Below, one piece after another: positions 18,705 through 26,201 of a DNA stretch of 64,000 nt. A program made the translations under genes and the position numbers. How positions within the stretch are numbered: the first letter of the stretch is position 1; every line of letters begins with the position of its first letter. The notes beneath the pieces were generated by a model, which saw nothing but the letters and a program-made list of their open reading frames with translations, was not told the DNA's origin and did not search any database. The DNA is from Lysobacteraceae bacterium (GTDB lineage Bacteria > Pseudomonadota > Gammaproteobacteria > Xanthomonadales > Ahniellaceae), in contig PVBP01000002.1 of the NCBI GenBank assembly GCA_002995625.1, positions 1 to 64,000 of the forward strand, written 5' to 3'.

Positions 18705-20594
18705 TCAGACCTCGATCGTCGCGAGATCGCCCTTGGTCTCGAGCCAGGCCTTGCGATCCGCGGCGCGCTTCTTCGCCAGCAGCATGTCCATGAGCCCGTG
18801 CGTGCCGTCGTCGGCGTCGACCGTGAGCTGCACCAGGCGCCGGGTGTCCGGGTGGATCGTCGACTCGCGCAGCTGCGCGGGGTTCATCTCGCCGAGGCCC
18901 TTGAAGCGCGTGACCGAGACCTGGCCGCGGATCTTCTCGCGCTCGATCTTCTCGAGCATCAGGCGCTTCTCCTCCTCGTCGAGGCAGTAGAACACCTGCT
19001 TGCCGACGTCGATCCGGAACAGCGGCGGCATCGCGACGAACACGTGCCCGGCGCGGACCAGCGCCGGGAAGTGCCTGACGAACAGCGCCGAGAGCAGGGT
19101 CGCGATGTGGAGCCCGTCGGAATCGGCGTCGGCGAGGATGATGATCTTGCCGTAGCGCAGTCCGTCGAGCCGGTCGTTGCCCGGGTCGCAGCCGATCGCG
19201 ACCGCGAGGTCGTGGACCTCGTTCGAGGCCAGCACGCCGCTCGATTCGACCTCCCATGTGTTCAGGATCTTGCCGCGCAGAGGCAGGATCGCCTGGAAGT
19301 CCTTGTCGCGGGCCTGCTTGGCCGAACCGCCGGCGGAGTCGCCCTCGACGATGAAGAGCTCGGTGCGCGAGAGGTCCTGACTGGTGCAGTCGGCGAGCTT
19401 GCCGGGCAGCGCGGGACCGCTCGTGACCTTCTTGCGGACGACGACCTTCTCCTGCCTGAGCCGCACCTGCGCGCGCTCGATCGCGAGCTGCGCGATCCGC
19501 TCGCCCATCTCGACGTGGCTGTTGAGCCACAGCGAGAAGGCGTCCTTGGTCGCGTTCTCGACGAAGGCCGCCGCGGTGCGCGAGGACAGCCGCTCCTTGG
19601 TCTGGCCGGAGAACTGCGGGTCGGTCATCTTCAGCGACAGCACGAAGCAGAGCCGGTCGCAGATGTCCTCGGGGGCCAGCCTGACCCCGCGCGGCAGCAG
19701 GTTGCGGAAGTCGCAGAACTCGCGCACCGCCTCGGTGATGCCGGAGCGCAGGCCGTTGACGTGGGTGCCGTGCTGCGCGGTCGGGATCAGGTTGACGTAG
19801 CTCTCCTGGACGAGGTCGCCCTCGGGCAGCCAGGCGAGCGCGACGTCGAGGGCCTCCTGGTCGCGGGTGACTGCGTGGCGGAAGAATCCGGGCGGCAGGT
19901 ACTCCTGCGCGCCGAGCATCGCCGCGAGGTAGTCGACGAGGCCATCCTCGTAGTGCCACTCGTCGCGCTCGCCGCTGGCCTCGTCGAGCAGCGTGACGCG
20001 CAGGCCCGGGCACAGCACGGCCTTCGCGCGCAGCACGTGGCGCAGGCGCGGCAGCGAGATCCGCGGCGAGTCGAAGTACTTCGGATCCGGCCAGAAGCGG
20101 ACCGTGGTGCCGGTGTGGCGCCTCGGCACCGTGCCGACCACCGCGAGCGGGCCCTCGGGGGCGCCGTCGTGGAAGCGCATCGCGTGGACCTGGCCGTCGC
20201 GGCGGACCGTGACCTCGACGGTCTTCGAGAGCGCGTTGACGACGCTGACGCCGACGCCGTGGAGGCCGCCCGAGAACTGGTAGTTGCGGTTCGAGAACTT
20301 CCCGCCGGCGTGGAGCCGGGTCAGGATCAGTTCGACGCCGGAGATCTTCTCCTCCGGGTGCACGTCCACCGGCATGCCGCGGCCGTCGTCGGTCACCGCG
20401 ACCGAGCCGTCGCCGTGGACCACGACCTCGACCGTGCGCGCGTGGCCGGCCAGCGCCTCGTCGACCGCGTTGTCGATCACCTCCTGGGCCAGGTGGTTCG
20501 GCCGGGTAGTGTCGGTGTACATGCCCGGGCGGCGCTTGACCGGCTCGAGCCCGGACAGCACCTCGATGTCGGCGGCGTTGTAGCGGCTGCTCAC
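18705..20594 (-). CDS. parE: DNA topoisomerase IV subunit B
   Basis: 629 residues, the usual ParE length. The GHKL ATPase part shows DNAVDEA, DDGRGMPVD and GGLHGVGVSVVNALS; the transducer follows; the TOPRIM domain shows VEGDSAGG and DADSDGLHIATL, the DxDxD form found in ParE. With ParC it decatenates daughter chromosomes using ATP. The GTG start at 20594 is chosen because SSRYNAADIEVLSGLEPV matches the normal ParE N-terminus; a possible upstream start at 20654 would add a 20-residue extension unlike the family. No clear Shine-Dalgarno precedes the GTG. parC is not in the window. Confidence 0.96.
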   Translation of the reverse strand: MSSRYNAADIEVLSGLEPVKRRPGMYTDTTRPNHLAQEVIDNAVDEALAGHARTVEVVVHGDGSVAVTDDGRGMPVDVHPEEKISGVELILTRLHAGGKFSNRNYQFSGGLHGVGVSVVNALSKTVEVTVRRDGQVHAMRFHDGAPEGPLAVVGTVPRRHTGTTVRFWPDPKYFDSPRISLPRLRHVLRAKAVLCPGLRVTLLDEASGERDEWHYEDGLVDYLAAMLGAQEYLPPGFFRHAVTRDQEALDVALAWLPEGDLVQESYVNLIPTAQHGTHVNGLRSGITEAVREFCDFRNLLPRGVRLAPEDICDRLCFVLSLKMTDPQFSGQTKERLSSRTAAAFVENATKDAFSLWLNSHVEMGERIAQLAIERAQVRLRQEKVVVRKKVTSGPALPGKLADCTSQDLSRTELFIVEGDSAGGSAKQARDKDFQAILPLRGKILNTWEVESSGVLASNEVHDLAVAIGCDPGNDRLDGLRYGKIIILADADSDGLHIATLLSALFVRHFPALVRAGHVFVAMPPLFRIDVGKQVFYCLDEEEKRLMLEKIEREKIRGQVSVTRFKGLGEMNPAQLRESTIHPDTRRLVQLTVDADDGTHGLMDMLLAKKRAADRKAWLETKGDLATIEV

Positions 20595-20756
20595 GTCGTG
20601 GAAAACCAGCGGAAAACGGCACGCAAGGATCGGGCTTCGCGTTCGAGCGGGCAAGACTTGACGGGCCAGCGATCAGCGCCGCCTTGGCCGTGGCGCCGAA
20701 TGCCGGCACGATCGCGGCCTCGGCCCCCGGCGGGCGTCAGCGATGGCAGCGATGCG

Positions 20757-22238
20757 ATGAGCGACCTCGGCAAGGGCACCCGCGGCGAGCGCCGTCCGCC
20801 CGACACGCTGGTGCTGCTGCTGGCGCTGGCCGCGCTGCTGGCGCTGCTGACCCACGTCGTGACGCCGGGTCGCTTCGCGTCGGTCGAGCCGGGCGAGGGC
20901 CGACAGCGGGTGATCGCGGTCGATTCCTACGTCGCGAACGCGGACGGGCCGCAGGGCGTGGCGCTGTTCGCCTCGGGCGGGCAGCCCGGCTTCCTCAACG
21001 CGTGGTTCGACGGTCTCGTCTCGGGATCGCGCGACGGCGCGGCGGTCGGCGTGGTCGCCTTCCTGCTGGTGCTGGGCGGCGCCTTCGGCATCGTGCTCCG
21101 CACCGGGGTCTTCGACCGCTCGGTGCTGGCGCTGGTGCGCGTCACCGGGGCCCATCCGCTGGCGCTGTTCCCGGTGCTGTTCGTGCTGTTCTCGCTCGGC
21201 GGCGCGGTGTTCGGGATGGGCGAGGAGACGATCCCGCTGGTGCTGCTGCTGGCCCCGATCCTGGTCCGGCTCGGCTACGACTCGATCAGCGTGGTGCTGG
21301 TGACCTTCGTCGCGACCCAGATCGGCTTCGCGACCTCGTGGATGAACCCCTTCAGCGTCGTGATCGCGCAGGGCATCGCCGGACTCCAGCCGCTCTCGGG
21401 CGCGGGGCTCAGGATCGGGATCTGGGCCGCGTTCACCGCCCTCGGGGCGGCGTTCACGGTGTGGTGGGCGCTGCGCGTGCGCAGGCGGCCCGAGTCGTCG
21501 CCGGCCTACGCGACCGACGCCTGGTTCCGCGAGCGCGCCCGCGCGATCGGCGGCGACGAGGGTCGGCTCGAGCGCGGCGACCTCGCGATGATCGGCGTGT
21601 TCCTCGCCGGCATGGCCTGGGTGGTCTGGGGCGTGACCACGCAGGGCTACTACCTCGGCGAGCTCGCGAGCCAGTTCCTCGCGATCGGGCTCGCGATCGG
21701 CGCGATCGCGGTCGCGGTCGGGCGCCTCGGCGTCAACGAGCTCGCCGACGCCTTCCGCGACGGCGCGCAGGTGATGCTGCCGGTGGTGCTCGTGATCGGC
21801 CTCGCGAAGGGACTGGTCGTGCTGCTCGGCGGCACCGATCCCGCGACCGATTCGGTGCTGAACACCTGGCTCCACGGCGGCGCGAGACTGCTCGGCGGCA
21901 TGCCGGCCGAGATTGCGGCGGTCGCGATGCTGGCGTTCCAGTCGGCGATCAATTTCTTCGTGCCCTCGGGTTCCGGCCAGGCGGCGCTGACGATGCCGAT
22001 CCTCGCGCCGCTCGGCGATCTCCTCGGCGTCACACGCCAGGTCGCGGTGCTCGCGTTCCAGCTCGGCGACGGGCTCACGAACCTGATCATCCCGACCTCG
22101 GCGATGCTGATGGGCGTGCTCGGCGCCGCGCGCATCCCGTGGCTCGCGTGGGCGCGCTTCATCGTCTGGCCGCTCGGGGTGCTGCTCGCGCTCGGTGCGG
22201 TCGCGCTGCTGGTCGCCGTCGCGATCGGCTGGTCCTGA
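20757..22238 (+). CDS. YfcC family membrane carrier (arginine/ornithine or dicarboxylate type)
   Basis: A 493-residue membrane protein with about 12 helices, related to YfcC and the anaerobic C4-dicarboxylate/basic amino acid carrier families. Typical blocks are the periplasmic loop after helix 1 (THVVTPGRF), GMGEETIPLVLLLAPI, FATSWMNPFSVVIAQGIAGL and SAINFFVPSGSGQAALTMPILAPLGD. The transported compound is not known from sequence. It faces parE across 162 bases and is followed after 34 bases by a DadA-type amino acid dehydrogenase, so uptake of amino acids for oxidation is a reasonable guess. Confidence 0.85.
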   Translation: MSDLGKGTRGERRPPDTLVLLLALAALLALLTHVVTPGRFASVEPGEGRQRVIAVDSYVANADGPQGVALFASGGQPGFLNAWFDGLVSGSRDGAAVGVVAFLLVLGGAFGIVLRTGVFDRSVLALVRVTGAHPLALFPVLFVLFSLGGAVFGMGEETIPLVLLLAPILVRLGYDSISVVLVTFVATQIGFATSWMNPFSVVIAQGIAGLQPLSGAGLRIGIWAAFTALGAAFTVWWALRVRRRPESSPAYATDAWFRERARAIGGDEGRLERGDLAMIGVFLAGMAWVVWGVTTQGYYLGELASQFLAIGLAIGAIAVAVGRLGVNELADAFRDGAQVMLPVVLVIGLAKGLVVLLGGTDPATDSVLNTWLHGGARLLGGMPAEIAAVAMLAFQSAINFFVPSGSGQAALTMPILAPLGDLLGVTRQVAVLAFQLGDGLTNLIIPTSAMLMGVLGAARIPWLAWARFIVWPLGVLLALGAVALLVAVAIGWS

Positions 22239-22260
22239 CGATCGGACGACCCCCGAGCCG

Positions 22261-22266
22261 TAGACT
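22261..22266 (+). promoter_or_regulatory. possible -10 element giving a leaderless amino acid dehydrogenase transcript
   Basis: TAGACT sits six bases before the ATG at 22273, with no Shine-Dalgarno. If it is a -10 element, transcription would begin at or next to the A of the ATG, giving a leaderless mRNA. The -35 region is not convincing. Confidence 0.35.
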
Positions 22267-22272
22267 GGCGCG

Positions 22273-23529
22273 ATGGACCATCGAACGACGGACGTTCTGG
22301 TGCTGGGCGGCGGGGTGATCGGCCTGGCCTGCGCGCTGGAGCTGCTGCGCGCCGGTCGCGGCGTCACCGTGGTCGAGCGCGCGCGGATCGGCGCGGGCGC
22401 CTCGCACGGCAACTGCGGCACGATCACGCCGAGCCACGCGCCGCCGCTCGCGATGCCGGGCCAGATCCGCCAGGCGCTGCGCTGGATGTTCACGCCCGAC
22501 GCGCCGTTCCGGGTCGCGCCGCGCCTCGATCCGGCCCTGATCGCGTGGATGCTGCGCTTCGCGGCGCGCTGCAACGCGCGAACCTTCCGCGCCGCGGCCC
22601 GCGCCAAGGGCGCGCTGCTGCTCGCCGCGCGCGCGGCGCTCGGCGAGCTGGTCGCGCGCGAGCGGCTCGATTGCGAGTGGATGGAGGAGGGCACGCTCGG
22701 CGTCTGGCGCACCGGCGAGGCCTTCGACCGGGCGATGTGGCTGCCGCCGCTGCTGCGCGAACTCGGCCTGCCGTGCGAGGTCCTCGACGGGGCCGAGGTG
22801 CGGCGGCGCGAGCCCGCCGTCAACGACTCGATCGTCGGCGGCGTGTTCCACGGGCGCGATGCCCGCCTGCGCCCCGAGCGCTACCTCGAGTCGCTCGCGA
22901 CGCGCGTGCGCGAGGCCGGTGGCGAAATCCGCGAGGGCACGACCGTGCTCGGCTTCGAGCGCGCCGGTGGCCGGGTCGCGAAGGTGCGGACCACCGGTGG
23001 CACGTTCGCGGCGCGCGACATCGTCCTTGCGCTCGGCGCGTGGTCCCCGAAGCTCGCGAGTCAACTTGGTCTCGACCTGCCGATCCAGCCCGGCAAGGGC
23101 TACTCGATCACCTTCCCGCATCCGGCCCGCGCGCCGCGGCTGCCGCTGGTGCTGAAGGAACGGATGGTCTGCGTGACGGCGTGGGATTCGGGCCTGCGGC
23201 TCGGCAGCACGATGGAGTTCGCGGGCTACGACGAGCGCCTGAACCGCGTCCGCCTCGACGCACTGGTGCGGGCAGCGCGCGAGTACCTCGTCGAGCCGCC
23301 GGCGGCCCCCGCGGTCGAGGAGTGGTACGGCTGGCGGCCGATGGTCCACGACGACCTGCCGATCATCGGCCGCGCGCCCGCCGCCTCGAACCTGATGCTC
23401 GCGACCGGCCACGGCATGCTCGGCGTCACCGAGTCCGCGATCACGGCGCGCCTGGTCGCCGACCTCGTGACCGGCAGGGAACCCGCGATCAACCCGACGC
23501 CCTATCGTCCGACGCGCTTCTCCTGGTGA
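22273..23529 (+). CDS. D-amino acid dehydrogenase-like FAD-dependent oxidoreductase
   Basis: A 418-residue DadA-like flavoenzyme of the DAO family. The FAD-binding GGGVIG loop is at 12-17, followed by VVERARIGAGASHGNCGTITPSH, and the C-terminal ATGHGMLGVTESAITARLVADL block completes the FAD site. It likely oxidises D-amino acids (or a related amine acid such as proline derivatives) at the membrane face, passing electrons to quinone. Some members are proline or hydroxyproline enzymes, so the substrate is uncertain. The upstream YfcC-type carrier ends 34 bases before. It converges with the lipase gene after a 94-base gap that has CG-rich inverted stretches but no T-tract. Confidence 0.85.
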   Translation: MDHRTTDVLVLGGGVIGLACALELLRAGRGVTVVERARIGAGASHGNCGTITPSHAPPLAMPGQIRQALRWMFTPDAPFRVAPRLDPALIAWMLRFAARCNARTFRAAARAKGALLLAARAALGELVARERLDCEWMEEGTLGVWRTGEAFDRAMWLPPLLRELGLPCEVLDGAEVRRREPAVNDSIVGGVFHGRDARLRPERYLESLATRVREAGGEIREGTTVLGFERAGGRVAKVRTTGGTFAARDIVLALGAWSPKLASQLGLDLPIQPGKGYSITFPHPARAPRLPLVLKERMVCVTAWDSGLRLGSTMEFAGYDERLNRVRLDALVRAAREYLVEPPAAPAVEEWYGWRPMVHDDLPIIGRAPAASNLMLATGHGMLGVTESAITARLVADLVTGREPAINPTPYRPTRFSW

Positions 23530-23623
23530 AGCCGGTCGCTCGGCGCGTCGAACGCGCGCGTCGCGAAGCGAAGACCGGAGTGCGCTGGCCGCTCCGCATT
23601 CGATCCGGCCGGAATCCTCGTCG

Positions 23624-24481
23624 CTAGGCGGGTTCGCCGCGCTTGCCGCGCGCGCGCTTCGGCGCCGCCGGCACCGCGTGCTCGATGGCGGGATAGAGCA
23701 CGGCCCTAAGCCCATCGCGCGACAGCGGCCGCCACTGGCCCTCGGGTTGCGCGAGGCGGTCCGCGATCGCGTAGAGCACGGTCGGATTGAAGCCGAAGCC
23801 GAAGTGGCTGGCCCGGACCTCGATGTTCTCGACCCGCTCGCCGTGGCGCTGGACCGAGCACTCCCAGTGCACGACGCCGTCGGTCCGCGAATAGATCGAG
23901 GTCGTCGGCACCGGCGGCGGCTCGCGCAGGCGCTCGAGCAGTTGCGGGTCGTCGGCCCGATGTCCCGACAGCAGCCGGAACAACGGGTACGCGTTGGTCG
24001 CGGTTGCCGGTCCCGCGAACGGCGATCCCAGCGTGATCACCTGGCGCGCGAGGTCCGGATGCAGCTTGGCGACCTCGCGCGCATAGACGCCGCCGAGGCT
24101 CCAGCCGATCAGCGAGACCCGGCGCCCGTATCGATCGGCCAGTTCCTCGAGGCGTTCGCGGCAGCCGGCCAGCACGCCGTGGCGGGGCCCAACGTTGAAG
24201 CCCTGCGCCCAGCCGTAGCCCGGGTAGCCGAGCCGCCGCAGGAACTGGCGCAGCATCAGCGTGCTGGTGTCCGATGCGGCGAGCCCCGGGAACACCAGTA
24301 CCGGCTGTCCGTCGCCGCGCGGCAGGTGCTGCGTGAACATGAAGGACACCAGCCCCGCGGTGAACTCCGCCGGCGCGCGGGCTTCGAGCAGCAGCGTGCG
24401 CCAGGGGGGTGGCTGCAGGCGGGCATGATGGGCGTAGGCGCGCTCGCGGAGCAGGCGCTGGCGGCCGCGTCGCGAGGTCAT
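23624..24481 (-). CDS. alpha/beta hydrolase (lipase-like)
   Basis: A 285-residue alpha/beta hydrolase. The nucleophile elbow is GWSLGG with Ser128; VLVFPGLAASDTST supplies the oxyanion-hole region; SRTDGVVHW and ASHFGFGFNP hold the likely acid and histidine. The C-terminus is basic (PKRARGKRGEPA). No signal peptide. The ATG at 24479-24481 overlaps the stop of the wax ester synthase gene by four bases, so the two are translationally coupled. A role in turnover of neutral lipid made by the neighbour is likely but inferred. Confidence 0.85.
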   Translation of the reverse strand: MTSRRGRQRLLRERAYAHHARLQPPPWRTLLLEARAPAEFTAGLVSFMFTQHLPRGDGQPVLVFPGLAASDTSTLMLRQFLRRLGYPGYGWAQGFNVGPRHGVLAGCRERLEELADRYGRRVSLIGWSLGGVYAREVAKLHPDLARQVITLGSPFAGPATATNAYPLFRLLSGHRADDPQLLERLREPPPVPTTSIYSRTDGVVHWECSVQRHGERVENIEVRASHFGFGFNPTVLYAIADRLAQPEGQWRPLSRDGLRAVLYPAIEHAVPAAPKRARGKRGEPA

Positions 24482-26043
24482 GGCGCGCCGCTTCGACGGC
24501 GACGCATGGTCGCGGCTCCGCGGCTGGCGGTCGCATGCGCGGCCGATCGGACGGCCGTCGCTGCCTTGGATCGGGCCTGCCGCGCGTCCTGCGCCGGGCG
24601 GTGGGATCGGTTCGGCGCCGCCTTGCCCTCTCTCGCCGCGCGTGCGGCGGCCCAGGCCCTGAGCTCGTCGAAGGACGCGTCGAGGTCCTTCGCCAGGCGG
24701 TCGAGGTCCGGCACGGCGCGCGCGCACGCGACCAGTCCGAAGTCGAGGTGTCCGTCGTAGCTGTGCACCGTGATGTTGAGCGCGAGGCCGTGGATCACGA
24801 TCGACAGCGGGTAGTAGGCGCGCATCCGGGCACCGGCCAGCCACAGCGGCACCGGAGGGCCGGGCACGTTCGAGACCACGAGGTTGGCCGGCAGGGGCAG
24901 GCGATCGGCCAGCCGCGAGCGGGCCAGCAGCTTCGACAGCCCGCCCACCAGCCACGGTGCCCCGAGCGACGGGAAGTCGGTCGGGATCAGGCCGCGGAAC
25001 GCGCCTGTCGCGGCCTTGAGCTCGTTCATCCCGGCCCGGATCGCCGCGATCCGGGTCGCGGGGCTGCGGGCGGTCGTCGCGAGCGTCGCCGGCAGCATCG
25101 TCACCTGGTTGCTCATTCGGGCATCCCCTGCCTCGCGCAGCGGCAGCGGCACGGCCGCCACCAGCGAGCGGACCGGCAACGCCCCACGACGGCGGAGGTA
25201 CAAGCGCAAGGCACCGGAAACCGTGGCCAGCAGCACGTCGTTCAGGGTGGCGCCGGCAGCGCTCGCGACCGTGCGCGCCTGGTCGAGCGGCAGCGTGTGC
25301 GTCCGGATCACCCGCTCGGCCGCGATCTGCGCGTTGAACGGCGTCCGCGGCGCCAGCAGGCGTTCGCGCAGCGTCGCGATCTCCGGAAGCTGCGAGCCGG
25401 CCTCGACCACCGCGCCGGCGGCCGCACGCGCCAGGGCAGGGACGTGGCGGACGATGGTCGCGTACTGGCCGATCGCGTTGTCGAGCAGGTCTCCAAGCAG
25501 CCGGCGGGCGCCGGGCCTCTTCGGATCTCTCGGCGTCCCGCGCGGCACCTGGCGCGGCTCCGGGCCCAGATCCATCAGCGCCTCGGCCAGCCTGACGCCG
25601 GCATTGCCGTCGAGCGCCGCGTGGTGGACCTGGGCGTAGATCGCGACGCGCCCGTCGGCGAGACCCTCGATCACGTGGAAGCGCCACAGGGGCCGTCCGC
25701 GATCGAGCCGTTCGGCATGGAGCTTCGCGACCAGTGCCTCGAGCTCCGCCATCCGGCCCGGGCGTGACACGCGCAGACCGACGACGTGCCAGTCGAGATC
25801 GACCTCGGGCGCCTCGATCCAGACCGGATGTCCGAGATCGAGTGGCATCGGCGCCAGCGCCTGGTGCAGCAGCGGCGAGAGGTGCATCCGTGCCGCGAGA
25901 TGGGCCCGGACGCGGTCGGCGAAGGAACCCGCGAGGTCGCGCGGCGGGTCGTACAGCGTGAGGCTGCCGACATGCATCGGCGTCTCGGGGGACTCGACGT
26001 AGAGGAAGCCGGCGTCGAGTCCGCTCAGGCGACGGGCAGGCAC
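24478..26043 (-). CDS. wax ester synthase/diacylglycerol acyltransferase (WS/DGAT)
   Basis: A 521-residue member of the bacterial WS/DGAT family, which esterifies fatty alcohols or diacylglycerol with acyl-CoA to make storage lipid at the inner membrane. The condensing motif HHAALDG (His140, His141, Asp145) is intact; other family blocks are PMHVGSL near residue 23, NVPGPPVPLW and the C-terminal SYDGHLDFGLVACARAVPD. GTG at 26043 is chosen since it gives the common family start (PARRLSGLDAGFLYVE) with GAGGA about ten bases upstream. A basic, Ala/Arg-rich tail of roughly 50 residues extends past the normal end. It is the first gene of a pair with the lipase. Confidence 0.93.
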   Translation of the reverse strand: MPARRLSGLDAGFLYVESPETPMHVGSLTLYDPPRDLAGSFADRVRAHLAARMHLSPLLHQALAPMPLDLGHPVWIEAPEVDLDWHVVGLRVSRPGRMAELEALVAKLHAERLDRGRPLWRFHVIEGLADGRVAIYAQVHHAALDGNAGVRLAEALMDLGPEPRQVPRGTPRDPKRPGARRLLGDLLDNAIGQYATIVRHVPALARAAAGAVVEAGSQLPEIATLRERLLAPRTPFNAQIAAERVIRTHTLPLDQARTVASAAGATLNDVLLATVSGALRLYLRRRGALPVRSLVAAVPLPLREAGDARMSNQVTMLPATLATTARSPATRIAAIRAGMNELKAATGAFRGLIPTDFPSLGAPWLVGGLSKLLARSRLADRLPLPANLVVSNVPGPPVPLWLAGARMRAYYPLSIVIHGLALNITVHSYDGHLDFGLVACARAVPDLDRLAKDLDASFDELRAWAAARAAREGKAAPNRSHRPAQDARQARSKAATAVRSAAHATASRGAATMRRRRSGAP

Positions 26044-26143
26044 GTCGGGTCGATCCTCGCGATGGAAGCGCGGCGAGCGTAGCGAGCAACGTTCCCGAAC
26101 GATGCCGCGCTGCAGCACCCGGGGCGCGAGGACCTCGAGGATG

Positions 26144-26162
26144 ACATTCGACGGCGGAATGT
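26144..26162. promoter_or_regulatory. 19-bp inverted repeat, possible operator
   Basis: ACATTC-N7-GAATGT is a perfect inverted repeat in the 158-base divergent gap between the WS/DGAT gene and the BNR lipoprotein gene. The symmetry and position suit a dimeric repressor site. A TTATCC/TATCCT stretch just to the right (26166-26172) could be a -10 for the rightward gene. Confidence 0.35.
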
Positions 26163-26201
26163 TGGTTATCCTCGGTGGCCACGCCCCGGGGGATGCCTCA
26201 C

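Noticed and set aside
23530-23623. Terminator between the dehydrogenase and lipase genes
   Set aside because: CG-rich inverted stretches are present but no clean stem with a T-tract.
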